Shown here: piece after piece, positions 1 to 11,547 of the stretch
How positions within the stretch are numbered: position 1 is the first letter of the stretch
Layout: each line of letters opens with the position of its first letter
NCBI GenBank assembly: GCA_024500155.1
Contig: CM044869.1
Coordinates: 46,331,898 to 46,395,897, forward strand
DNA from: Chenopodium formosanum
Taxonomy: Eukaryota > Streptophyta > Magnoliopsida > Caryophyllales > Amaranthaceae
DNA: 64,000 nt
Direction of reading: 5' to 3'
Position numbers and translations under genes: made by a program
Notes under the pieces: model-generated
Told to the model about the DNA's origin: nothing
The model's input: only the letters and a program-made list of their open reading frames with translations
Databases searched by the model: none

Positions 1-689
1 ATTATATAAAACTTCAATTTGAGTTGTTTTATATATATTAACATTATGATACAATGCATGCATGATGCATCATATCCCACTTAGACCTGTCAATTGTATT
101 GGTCAGGTCAGGTTCAGATCGGGCTGCTTCATTTCATGGGTCGTTTCGGGTCGGGTCACGGGTCAAGAAATGCTCAACCCTAATCTAAAGTTTCGGGTTC
201 GGGTCAACCCAACAGATTTCGAACAATTTTTTATTTAATTTTTTTTCGTTTATAAGATGACTTTTCAAGCTTACTTTGCTATGTTTTTCCAATTTTTTAA
301 TCAAACACTTTCACCACATTATTTTTAGCCATTACATACTACATAATTTAAATCATCACCATTTCACCAAAGCTCATTAATTCCTAACTAATAAAATTAA
401 AATGATAATAAACTTGAAAGTAAAATTTTTAAACATTCCAAAATTTAAGGAAGAGACCAACATGATTATATATGTGGATTATAATATCTCTTGGCATAAT
501 ATCAGTAAACCTGTCGATCGGTGGTATGACGGTGATGTGGGTTATACGGATGTAATTAGTGTGGGTCGATAATTGGTGTGGATTTGAGCAAGAGTTGTAT
601 GAGAAAGAGATAAAATAAATGTCAGATGGTAGACAAATAATCAAACTTAATCAATAAACTAATACTTCCTCCGTTTTTTTTAATTATTA

Positions 690-2073
690 TTGTACCACTC
701 GCTTTTAAAGGAAATTTCACAAATATTGCACCATTTCCATTTAAAGAAACAAAATATGCGTGTTCACACTACAAATATCCAATATACCCTTATTTTAACA
801 CTTGATTATTTACTTTATGTTTACATCACATGAATTTTTTTTGCACTTTTATCCTTCTAACTGATACACATATAACCATTGTATATTGTCCTTGCATACA
901 ATTGTCCTTGCATACAATACCATTAAAAATTTGACACATCATCAAAGGGGTGGGGGGAGAAAATTAGAACTCAAATATAAATTGAATTTAATGGAACTTG
1001 GGCCCATTATTCTAGCCAATAAAAACATAACAAATAATTGTCCTATGTAGAGATCACATACAACAATTGTATGTGTAGATATAATAAAATGAATATATAC
1101 ATTGGGAGCTTTCTAGATAGATAAGCTCTAACTTCTCTCTTGGAAAAGCTTCCTCTCTCTGAAAATGGAATTTTTCATCGCCACTTCATGGTCCTCACAC
1201 TGTCTTTCCACCGCCACTAAGCCTATCTTCTCTTCCCTTCTCTTGATGGGCTTGCAGATCTATCTAAGGTTAGCTTTGTTTTTTCCGTCGCCGCCTCTTC
1301 ACCACCATCGACCATCATCTTATATGAAATTAAGCAAGCTTTTCTTGCTTTTGGCTGCCTTCAAGCCTTGATCCTCACATCTAAAGATGTGTATGACAAT
1401 TCTAATGCTCTCTTATAGTCCTTGCAATTGAATTGATTTTGATCAATCTTTATGGCTAATTTTTAATTTTTGGGTTTTGAGTATTTTGTTTATGATTTTC
1501 GTTCAATTAATTGGATTCGTGATATGTGTATGATATTTTTTTACAAGCCTTTGATGAGATTAATCTCATGGTATTGTTTTCTAGTTTTAATAGCAAGTCT
1601 TTTGATGTGAGATTTTTCCCATCTTTGTCTAATTGTAGTTTTGTGGGGGGTGGGATGGGTTTTCTTTTCTACTTTCAATTGTTGTTGTAGTTTCCTCGAG
1701 AATTTCTTAGTCTCGGTGTCTCTTCCTTGTTTTCTTTTTTGCTAGCTTCTTGCACCTCCGCTTTCTAGTTGCCTATGCTCTTGGTCATCCTCATCACTGA
1801 CAATCTAGTGTTTCAACGAGAGATCGTAGTTAAGATTGACATTGTTTTCTTTGCCGCCTCACCGCTTCATGAATGTCATCAGTTGTTTGCTTTAGCTTCT
1901 ATGAGAAGCTATACGTGTTAGCTTCTTAGAGGAAGTTTTGTTTAGCTTCTTTAAGAAGCTTGTTTTTTAGCATAAGTCTTTATTAATATTGTTATGTCTT
2001 TTAATTTTCTATATTTTTCTTTTATCTTTCATCTATTAGTCTTTCCCTGAGATAGAGAGGCTTTTAGATTCTA
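690..2073. other. Interior of outer Stowaway/mariner copy, no recognised gene
   Basis: AT-rich DNA. A CT-rich stretch leads into a 68-codon frame (ATG at 1165, stop at 1371, plus strand) whose product is Leu/Ser/His-rich and matches no family I know. At 1894-1960 three imperfect palindromes of the form AGCTTCT-N3-AGAAGCT are spaced 24-26 bp apart. No transposase motif is visible. I do not regard the frame as a supported gene. Confidence 0.4.
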
Positions 2074-2452
2074 CTCCCTCTGTCCCTTTTTTTTTGCCCC
2101 ATTTGTCATAAATGGATGTCCTTTATTAATTGCCCTATTCCATTTTGGGCCATGGTCCCCATCTTCTTAACTTCTACTTAATTTTTATAACCCAGCCATG
2201 TCACGTATTAGTTCTCCTAAGAACCCCCTCCAACCCACTAATTACTCTCTCTCCTCTTTCACTTCACTTTTTCTCTCTCTTCTGGTCAATGTTTTCTCTC
2301 TTCTCATTCAAAACAATGTCCTCTGCTCCTCTCCATCTACCTTCTTCTGTAATTATCTTCCACCATTAATTTCACTCTTATCTCCCCCAACCACCTCTAT
2401 TTTCTCACCACCCTTATAAAAGTAAAAACCCTATTTTTTTTTACTCATTTGG

Positions 2453-2864
2453 TGTTTGGGTCCAATTTAGTCCAATTGGGTCTAGTCATTAAATGATCCA
2501 ATTAAAAGCCCAAGGTCAAGGTTCAACTCTCCAATTGTGCTAAAGTCAAGATCAGTCAACAAGGCAAGTCAATTGGGCCAAGGCCCACTTCTCCCGTATA
2601 TACAATTTTTTTTAAGCCATCAATATCACATTTGTACACACATTCACAAAAAGCCTCAAGCAATTAACTCTCTTGCATAGCTTTCTCTCTCTACACATTG
2701 TACTGACTTTAGCATCGGAGGGGCCTTCCTCGGCAACAACCCCGAGGCTAGTTTACGTGTGTTTGCTGTGCACGAAACCCTCGGCCCAGCATCACTTGGA
2801 CCGAGCCCAGTCTTCACCACTTCATAGGACCTTCGGCAAGGTCCCATTGTTTTTACCTGAAACA
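2453..2864 (+). repeat. 5' LTR of retrotransposon A
   Basis: It begins TGTTTGGGTCC and ends GAAACA. It differs from the 3' LTR mainly at 2605-2616, where the partner has TATAAAA and this copy has a T-run. The downstream half contains pyrimidine-rich TTTCTCTCTC and two inverted CTCGG/CCGAG pairs that could fold in RNA. Confidence 0.93.
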
Positions 2865-2867
2865 ATT

Positions 2868-2885
2868 TGGCGCCGTCTGTGGGGA
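2868..2885 (+). other. Primer-binding site of retrotransposon A
   Basis: TGGCGCCGTCTGTGGGGA lies three bases after the 5' LTR. The first nine bases equal the complement of the plant tRNA-Asp 3' end, while the later bases diverge, so the primer tRNA is not certain. Confidence 0.75.
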
Positions 2886-2942
2886 AGACTTTTAAAAAAT
2901 CTTCAAGCCAATTTCAATCGTTCTACCTCAATCTTAGTTCCA

Positions 2943-4862
2943 ATGGCTAAGAATCGCAAGCACAAAAGCAACGGTGCTTCTCCTCCGAGAAAACGCCGAA
3001 AATCACTGGGAGGGAGTCCCTTAGAACGCCCCACTCCTAGTTCATCTCCTCCTCGAGATAGGAGCCCCTCCACGGGACCCGACTCTCATGGGAAGCCTAG
3101 GGAGAGATTCAACGAATCTCCTATCATCCAGACCAATAATCCACCGAGCCCACCTCGGTCAAATGAGGACAGTCGGTCCACTCAAAGGACCCAATCTCAT
3201 GCCCGGAGCCAATCCCGGAGCATTCACACCCATTCTCGCTCTCAGCCGAGGACACCCTTGACGGGGCCCAACTCGGAGGAGGTAGTGAGAGCTTTAGCGG
3301 TCCTCATGGAAGCCATGAAGGGCCAAAATATGCCGCCTCCACGCGACCGAACCCCTCCGCAAACCAAGAACCAGCGGAGGAACCTCGGTCAGGAGGAGGA
3401 GAAACCCTCCTCTTTCAAGGAGCTCGGCGAATGGGAGGAGGACACCTGGAGAACCGAGAGGGAGAGAAAAAGGAACTCTCACTTCTTCATGGAGCCTTCC
3501 ACTCAGCTCGCTACGAGCAGAGCCCATAAAAGCAGCAGTTCTGCCTCTCGGCCAGAAACTACTCGCCGAAGTGTTCACGATCGTCTCGGCGATAGGGAAC
3601 GGAGCATGCACAGCCGCCTCTCCTACCTTGTAGTCGAGGCCCAGACCTCCCAGCCGGGGACGAAAACCACTTCTACCTCTCTGAGAGGGCAGAGCGCGGT
3701 CCCTTCGGCTGGGAATAAGGGCAAGGCCGTGATGCTGCCTTCCAGTTCTCCATTCGAACAGTGGATACTAGAATCCCATGTGCCGACGGCTAAAATCCCG
3801 TCGCACATTACTTATGATGGAACTTCAGATCCGAAGGACCATATTGCCTCATACGAGGCTCACATGCATCTCTGCCCCAGGTCCGAAGCGACTTTGTGCA
3901 AATATTTCCCAACCACTCTCAAGGGGGTCGCGCAAGCGTGGATCTCCAAGGGAGTTAAAGAAGGCTCAATCACTGGGTGGGACGATCTATCCTCCAAGTT
4001 TAGGAGCAAGTTTTCTACGGCGAATCGCCGGGAGAAGACTACTGTAGAGCTTATGGGTCTGCAGCAAGGCGAGGCTGAGAGCCTCATAGACTATCTGACT
4101 CGCTTCAGCAACGAGTCATCCAACATTTCTCAGCTGGACCAAGGGCTGGCAATTTTCGCCCTTCAACACGGTCTCAGAACTGGACCGTTCTCCGACTTCA
4201 TGGTCATGAATTCACCCAGGACCTTGGAGGAGGCGCTGAATGCTTCGGATAAGTTCATCCGAGCTGAAGAGTGGAACAAAAAAAAAGCCCAACCTCAATC
4301 TGGGGGAGGGAAACAAAAATAAACACCCTCGTCTGAGAGCCAAGGCCAGAAGGCGAAGGGAAAGGCGAAAGCCTCAAAACAATCTTCGGCCAACGAGTCG
4401 AAGAAGGAAAAATTTGCTCCTTTCGCGGGCAGATATGAATCCTATACTCCGCTCTCTCTTCCGCGCGCTAAGATTTACAGCGTGATGAAGGAGGAGCAGA
4501 GTTACAGAAAGCCGAGACCACTCCCAGAGTGGTATCAGCGTAAGAATAAAAATCAGTGGTGTGAGTTCCTTGAGTCACCGGGACACAACACTGAAGAATG
4601 TATCCAGCTGAATGAACAAATCGAGGATATGGTCCGGAAGGGATACTTGAAAAAATATATCGCGGATCACCGCGAGAAAAAAGAGGCCGAGAAGTCTGAA
4701 AAAGACTCTCGGCAAGAAATTGACTTCCCCCGAAAGAACAGCAAAATTGCGGAAGGAAAATTCCCTCCAATTCATGTTATCTCGGGAGGAGCATGCTCTC
4801 GGAGGGAGCACAAGCGTCACCTCAGGGCTCTGACTCACCAGGTGAACCATGCTGACATTCAG
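2943..4862 (+). pseudogene. gag: gag of retrotransposon A (broken)
   Basis: Gag would form the capsid of cytoplasmic virus-like particles. The start chosen is ATG 2943, just after the primer site; its first residues MAKNRKHK open a basic, Ser/Pro/Arg-rich N-terminal region of about 280 residues. A retrotransposon gag core follows at about 3800-4270 (TYDGTSDPKDH, AWISKG, DDLSSKF). TAA at 4320-4322 interrupts the frame, but the same frame continues into a zinc-knuckle-like segment at about 4560-4605 with pattern C...H..EEC; the His usually following the first Cys is Leu here (CEFLESPGHNTEEC). Gag runs into protease without a frame change, so this is one gag-pol frame with a nonsense mutation. 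Confidence 0.85.
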
Positions 4863-7800
4863 CCACCTCAATCACCGGTGCCGAACATGACGTTCACAGC
4901 CGCTGACTGCCGGGGGGTGACATACCCTCACGAGGACCCGTTGGTGATCATTTCCACGGTGGCCAACCACGACGTCAATAAAGTTCTAATTGACGGTGGT
5001 AGCGGAGCAAATATTTTGTTCCGAAAGGCCTATAATCCAATCAAGCTGAAGCCCAAGCACCTCACGCCGGTATCCTATCCAGTATCCGGATTCAACGGGG
5101 CTTCAACTTATCCTGATGGGAAGGTTCTGCTTCCTGTCACCATCGGCTGTGATGAAGCAGCTAGGAACGTCATGACTGAATTTTTGGTCATCGACGCGCC
5201 TTCAGTGTACAACGTGATTTTGGGGAGACCCATAATTCACGAGATCCAAGGGGTTGTCTCAACTTATCATCAGCTGATGATCTATGTTTCAGACGCCGGC
5301 TTCCTCGAAAGGATCCAGGGCAGCCAAAAGGAGGCCCGAAGGTGCAACTACCTCAAGCCATCCACTAGTCGCCCAGACAACGACGGTGAGGATGAGGAGG
5401 ATAAAGAAAAAGAAAGAGAGCCGAGCACAAAAAAGCCGAAAGGTCTAAGTGCTTCGGCCCAAGGTTCTGTGTCCAAAGAAAAAGGGTCAGAAAAAGAAAA
5501 GGCTAGCTCTTCATCTGAGCCGAAAGACTCAGAAAGCCAGCCGAAGAAGAAAAAGTCTGGGACGCCTGCTGACATAGATAGCAGGCCAGATTGTGAAGAG
5601 TCCAGCCCATCAACAATGGACCTGGACCAGCAGACTGAGATGGTCGAGTTGACCGAAGGAGATGCTGAGAAATGTGTAACAATCGGGATGGACCTTGATC
5701 TGAGCACCCGTGGTGAACTTATTCAACTCCTTCAGGACAACAGAGATGTGTTTGCTTTCTCGGCAGCTGATATGCCTGGGATAAGTCCAGACCTCATCTC
5801 CCATAAGCTTAACGTCGACCCAACGTGTCGGCCAGTTAAGCAAAAGAAGCGGAATTACTCCGCAAATAAGAACCGAGACATCGCAGCCGAGGTCAAAAAA
5901 TTGCTGGATGCAGGCTTCATCGAGCCTTGTTAGTATCCAGAATGGCTGGCAAATGTGGTGATGGTTCAGAAGGCCAATGGTACCTGGAGAATGTGCGTTG
6001 ACTTCACGGACCTAAATAAGGCTTTTTCGGAGGATTTTTATCCCTTGCCGAGGGTCGATCAGCTAGTCGACTCGACGAGTAGCCATGTCTTTCTTAGTTT
6101 CATGGACGCATTCTCGGGGTATCATCAGATCTTCATGCACCCCGACGACCGAGCCAAGACGGCATTCGTCACGAACGTCGGGGTGTACAATTACAAAATG
6201 ATGCCATTCGGATTGAAAAATACGGGGCAACTTATCTAAGGCTGGTGGATCAAGTTTTTGCCGATCAAAAAGGCTGAAACATGGAAGTTTACGTTGACAA
6301 TTCAATCGTCAAAAGCAAAAAATCTGAAGACCATTTTAAGGACCTGGCTGAAACCTTCACCACCTTAAGAAAGCATCAAATGAAGCTGAATCCGAAGAAG
6401 TGTGTCTTCGGCGTGAAGTTAGGCAAATTCCTTGGGTTCATGGTCAGCAAGAGGGGGATTGATTCCAATCCCTCCAAAGTCAAAGCGGCGCTCGATCTTC
6501 TTGAGCCGAAAACAAAGAGGGACATTCAGCGGCTCACCGGAAGAATGGCAGCCCTCTCGAGGTTCATTTCCAGAGCTTCGGACAAGGGGTTACCTTTCTT
6601 CAAAGCCCTAAAACTCCTAAAAACAAAAAAGCTCGTTTGGGAAGAAGAGCAAAAAGAAGCCTTCAAGCAGCTTCGGGAGCATCTGGCTCAACTCCCAACA
6701 TTGGCTAGTCCAGTAGAGGGAGAAACTTTGTATCTTTATGTGGTTGTGAGTCCAGCCACCATCAGTGCAGTGCTGCTGAGGGAAGAAAATAAAATTCAGC
6801 AACCGATCTACTTCGTCAGTCCAGCCACCATCAGTCCACTACTCGAGAAAGTTGCCTTTGCAGTAGTGGTAGCTGCTCGGAAGTTGAGGCCCTACTTTGA
6901 TTGCCATCAGATAGTGGTCTTAACTGATCAGCCGCTGGAAAAAGTTTTCGGCAAAGTTGAAAAATCCGGTAGGCTGGCCATTTGGGCTTTCGAGCTCACT
7001 GAATTCAGCGTCAGCTACCAGCCGAGAGCAGCCATCAAGGCTCAAGCTCTAGCGGACTTCTTGGTCGAATGCTCGTACCAAGAGACGCTAGACGATGAAA
7101 ACAAAATCTGGACCGTTTTTACGGATAGATCCTCCACCGTAAATGGTTCGGGGGCAGGGGTAGTGATAACCTCTCCCGAAGGCAAATCCTTCGATTATGC
7201 ACTCAAATTTCCTTTCAAAGCTTCGAACAACTAAGCTGAATATGAGGCAGCAATTGCTAGCCTTGAACTGTGCATCTCTCTAGAAGCCGAGCATGTCTGT
7301 CTGAAGACAGACTCTCAGCTAGTTGCATATCAGATCGATGGCAGCTACGAGGCCAAAGAGCCCTCCATGATAGCCTATCTTGCCAAGATCAAATCAGTTA
7401 TTGCAAAGCTGAGAACTTTTGAAGTTCAGCTGATCCCAAGGGGTCAAAATGCTCAAGCCAACGCACTCTCCAAACTTGCCAGTTCAACTCTCACTGAGTT
7501 GAACATATCTGTATATGTGGAAGTGCGCCGAGAAAGAAGTGTCGACGAAGCATCTGAAGTGTGCTGCGCTGACCCAGAACCTAGTTGGATGGACCCCATC
7601 CTAGCTATCAAGCTTCGGGGAGAAATTCCCGAAGACAGAACTTTGGCCTCCAAACTGAAGAGAACTAGCTCAAGGTTCATCGTCTTCAGGGGAGAGCTTC
7701 TGAAAAAGTCCTTCTCAGCCCCATTGCTGAAATGCGTGGGTCCAACAGATACAGATTACATCATTCGGGAGATTCACCTCGGCATCTGTGGAAACCACAT

Positions 7801-8818
7801 TGGGGGAAGGATCCTAGCCCACAAGGCATTGAGGGCCGGATATTACTAGCCCACCATGATCTCAGACGCTAAGGAGCTGGTCCGAAAATGCGAAAAATGT
7901 CAAAAATTCGCACCAGTGATCCATCAGCCAGCTAGAGACCTTCAACCGATCCTTAATCCGCTTCCGTTTGCCCAATGGTGGCTGAATATTTTGGGACCCT
8001 TTCCAGATGCACCTTACCAAAAAAGATGGTTAATAGTCGGCATCGACTATTTCAGCAAATGGATTGAGGCTGAAGCAGCTTCGAATATAACAGAGCAAAC
8101 TGTCAGGAAATTTATCTGGTAGAACAATATCACTCGCTTCGGTATTCCGAAGGTCTTTGTCTTCGATCATGGGAGACAATTTGACAATTTACCGCCGAGG
8201 CGGTACACAGATCAGTTCGGCATCAAATTGGCATATTCAGCAGTGTGTCATCCACAAAGTAATGGCCAAGCCGAAGCTGCAAATAAACAAATCCTCAATG
8301 CTTTGAAGAAAAGAGTTGAAGATCAAAAGTCCAAGTGGATAGAGGAACTTCCAGGAACCCTCTGGTCACTTCGGACAACTGAAAAAGAGGCAACGGGCTA
8401 TTCACCTTTTGAGCTGGTGTATGGTGCCGAAGCCGTTCTTCCAGTGGAAATCGGCTCCGAAAGTTTACGAGTGCACCACTTCTCGGCTGAGAATGAGCAA
8501 CTTAGGAAGGAATCCCTCGATTTCCTCGATGAAGTGAGAGACTCAGCCCGAGACAGAATGGCTGCTTATAAGCAGAGAATCAGCAAATTTTACAACCGAA
8601 TGGTCCATGCAAGGCCTCTCAAAATTGGAGACCTTGTCCTTCGAAATGCTGCTGCAGTTCAGAAAGGTCGAATCCATGGGAAACTCTCAACTGCATGGGA
8701 GGGACCCTATTAAATTCATGATGAGCTTCAGCCAGGAACATACCGACTTCGACAGTTAGATGGAACTGAGCTGAAAAATCACTGGAATGCTGATGTACTT
8801 AAGAAATATCATGTGTAA
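4863..8818 (+). pseudogene. pol: pol of retrotransposon A: PR-RT-RH-aRH-INT (broken)
   Basis: Protease at about 4935-5260 has the active-site stretch LIDGGSGANILF. Reverse transcriptase spans about 5690-6560 (MCVDFTDLNKAF, LSFMDAFSGYHQI); its catalytic box reads YVDN at 6290-6301 instead of YVDD. RNase H follows to about 7080, then a second RNase H at about 7110-7500, the Tat hallmark. Integrase has the HHCC zinc domain (about 7756-7900, CEKCQKF), catalytic Asp in GIDYFSKW (8040) and FDHGRQFD (8164), Glu in GQAEAANK (about 8270), and ends at TAA 8816-8818. Breaks: TAG 5931, a frameshift at about 6225-6240, TGA 6275, TAA 7232, TAG 7847, TAG 8120 and TAA 8711. Confidence 0.9.
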
Positions 8819-9827
8819 ACCCTTCGAGGCAGAACAATCTTTGTAAGTACATTTTGAATTATTAATGAAAGGCCTCAGAGCCACCATCTCTATAAGTATT
8901 TGCAACTTTTTATTCTTTCAAGTTTTCTTTATTGTATCTACTCTTTAAGGGTTTTTATTCAGCCTCGTCTGAAACCTTCGCCTTCGGGTAACTAGGTTTC
9001 AGATTGCTAATAAACTCGTCTTTTTAAAGAACTCTGGTCTTTTAGTTGAAGTTAAACTTCAGTAAGACTTGTTCTCCAAAGACATGAGTCCATGGACAAG
9101 TCTGGGATATTGCCTTAACTGAGCCTTGTATCCCAGAAAGCCATTATCTGAAACATTGCCTTCAGTTGGCCTTGTGTTTCAGATATCCATTTTTAAAGAT
9201 AGATAGAAACTCAAGGATAACAGTAACTATTAGAAATTTTTTATTCAGCTTCGTCTGAAATTTAAAGAAACCCAACTCAGTAATCGAAAGACTTGAGTCT
9301 TCAGATTACTTGGGGGGCAAGAAGCACTATCATTGCAAGTTTATCTTCAGCAGAATTCTTCAAGCTGAAAGTTTTGTACTTAGCAAATTTTTGCAAAATT
9401 TCTCAAGTTCAGAAACAGTAAAGCATTCAGAATGAGGAAAATAAGACAAAGCAATTGAAGAAAAATGCATCAGGTAAAGTTCAAATGCTCAGAAAACGAG
9501 CTACAAAGTTCAAATGTTTTAAAGACATAATAAAGCATCGGCAGCCGCCCACAAGCGGAAAATTATAGCTGCTGGGGTACATACAAAAACAGATAAAGCA
9601 GCTTGTACATCAAGGTAAGCTGAAGCAAAAAACAAGGCAAAAAATATTCAGAAGCGGCAAGTCTAAAGTTGAGCGCATGATGAACCGCAAGATTCTGAAG
9701 ACGACTACCCGAGTTCCTATGCTTCAGCCCGAGGATCAGACTGATCAGCAATACTGGGCCCCATTGTGGCCTCAGTCCCAGCAGCAGATGAAGCAGGCTT
9801 CGCACCTTGTTGAGCCTCCCTCTCCCT
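8819..9827. other. Region between pol and the antisense gene of retrotransposon A
   Basis: Non-coding on the sense strand. It holds loose repeats of TCGTCTGAAA and TTCAGTTGGCC-like motifs (about 8960-9330), then the 3' tail of the antisense gene. It probably contains the 3' untranslated part of the antisense transcript, but no poly(A) signal can be fixed. Confidence 0.4.
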
Positions 9828-10703
9828 TTATTCAGCCTCCATCTCCCTTCTTTCAGCTTTTTCTTCGGCTTCTTCAGCCTCAAGGATTTCAGCTTCGATT
9901 GGAGTTGGAAACTGCATATGAGTGTCTTCGGGATCCTGGATCCATTCAGCACATTTGGACCAGTCCAGCTTCGGCTCAGCATGTAGGCAGACTCTTCGGC
10001 ACACTCTAACCCCGTTCTTGAAACCCATATCGTATTCTTCCTGGGTGAAGATACGGACCTTGAGTAGGGCCTCAGCATCAGCCAACTTCTTCTGTACCTC
10101 CTCCAAGTCCTTCTTGGATCTGTTCAGCTCATCAGTAAGCTTGGAGGAGGAATCTCTCTGCTCGTTAAGCTCTTGCTGAACTTGGGATGCTTTAGTTTTT
10201 ACTTGGGTCAGTTCATCAATTTTGACCCTCAGCTGATCCTCAACCTCTTGGAGTTTGGCTTTCTGAGATTCAGCAGCAGTAGCAGCTTATGAGAGTTGGA
10301 CGTTTCGATCTTGGAGCATTTCTTTAGCAGCCATTCTACTGGCTTCCAAAGCTTCTAGCTTCTGTTGCACCTCAGCCTGTGCAGCAGCTCCCTCTCTGAT
10401 TCTGCTCTCAATGGCAGCCTTGAAGTTGGAGATGTTCACTCCCATATGCACCTGAAGGAATTTCTCCCCTTCTACCAATGGGGGAAAAACCTCCTTTTCC
10501 ATTGCAGCGCAGAAGGTTTGAAGGGCCTCAGCAACTTTTTTATCGTATTCCTCACCCTTCTGCTGCTTCTCTTCAGCTGCTGCTTGCTTCAGCTTAGCAA
10601 GCTTCAGCTCCTCATCTGCTACCTTCTTCTCATACTCGGCAACATCAACCCTATCTTGTATGGAGTCTATCAGCTCTATAGTGAGAGTCTGATTGTGCAC
10701 AAA
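9828..10703 (-). pseudogene. Antisense gene of retrotransposon A, coiled-coil exon 4
   Basis: It follows an 84-bp intron (10787-10704, ending TTTCCAG). It encodes a long predicted coiled coil rich in Glu, Lys, Ala and Leu (AEYEKKVADEELKLAKLKQA; KKDLEEVQKKLADAEALL), interrupted by one TAA at about 10287, and ends with a conserved-looking tail (QEEYDMGFKNGV) before TAA 9828-9830. The coiled coil suggests a self-associating or scaffold protein. Together the exons form one spliced gene opposite to gag-pol, as described for several Tat-lineage elements. Confidence 0.55.
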
Positions 10704-10788
10704 CTGGAAACAGAGGCACAAGTCAGTTAAAAAAAAAAATGAGCTGAAGAGCTGAATTGAAAAAGAGATAAAGGCAAGGAGGTTTACC

Positions 10789-11477
10789 TGTATCATCAGC
10801 AGTTGATTAGACCTTGCTGGGTCTGGAACTGATCTGCTGGATTCACCCATCCCAGTAGTGGGACCAGATCCTCGCCCTATCTACTTCGGTCAGGCCAGCA
10901 AAATCGCCGAAGTAGGCTGTAGCACCTTCTCGATTCTAGCCCCACATGAGATCCCAGATGTGATCTGGAATTGGAATGCGGGGGGCCGAGAAACCCATCT
11001 CTCTAGACTGCAGCGTCTGGAATGAAGGAAAGGAGGATTCGGGAGCTTCCTGGGCCTTGGATGGCTCAGCTTCTTCTTCTTGAATTTCTTCCTCCTTCTT
11101 CTTAGCAGAGTCAATGATTATGACTTCTGCTTCTTCTTCAGGAGTGAGGACGAAAGCCTCAACCTCTCTTGCGATATCGACTGTGAAACCCTCAGCAACG
11201 GGCTTAACAGCATCTTCAGTATTGTGCTCAGCAGCACTCTCTTGGACTTCCTCCTCTTGGACCCCTCCCTTGGGATCGGGAGTTTTCTGATCCACCTCCA
11301 TCTCAGGAGGTGGTGAAGGGGTCTTCGGCGGAGACTGGGGTGGTGGCTGGGGAACCCTCGGCGATCCACCGCCTTCCTCAGGTTCCCGGATGTTGATGCC
11401 GATAGGCCCCGGCCTCGTCTGAAAATCGTAAGGGCCGATGATGGCCATCCTTCTCTTTGTCTCTTGCTCTCTTCAGA
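10789..11477 (-). pseudogene. Antisense gene of retrotransposon A, acidic/proline-rich exon 3
   Basis: It follows an acceptor TTGCAG at 11483-11478. The open frame from ATG 11448 to 10936 encodes a proline-rich stretch (PQSPPKTPSPPP) followed by acidic low-complexity sequence. This frame is shifted by one relative to the exon 2 phase, so the copy has an indel, an alternative acceptor, or a separate start at 11448. After TAG 10936-10938 the frame continues into GATAYFGDFAGLTEV and then loses register. Donor GTAAAC at 10787 ends the exon. No known domain. Confidence 0.45.
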
Positions 11478-11547
11478 CTGCAACAGACAGGGGGACAGGA
11501 AGAGCGTGAGTAAAAAAAAAAAAAGCTGAAAAGCTGGTCTAACTCAC

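Noticed and set aside
2656..2865. Minus-strand frame in the LTR of A (also 13712-13921)
   Set aside because: Present in both LTRs only because they are repeats; overlaps U5 and has no coding signal.
3294..3611. Minus-strand 105-codon frame
   Set aside because: Lies within the gag frame of A and has no independent motif.
5348..5707. Minus-strand 119-codon frame, Ser/Phe-rich
   Set aside because: Mirror image of the Lys/Glu/Ser-rich linker between protease and RT of element A.
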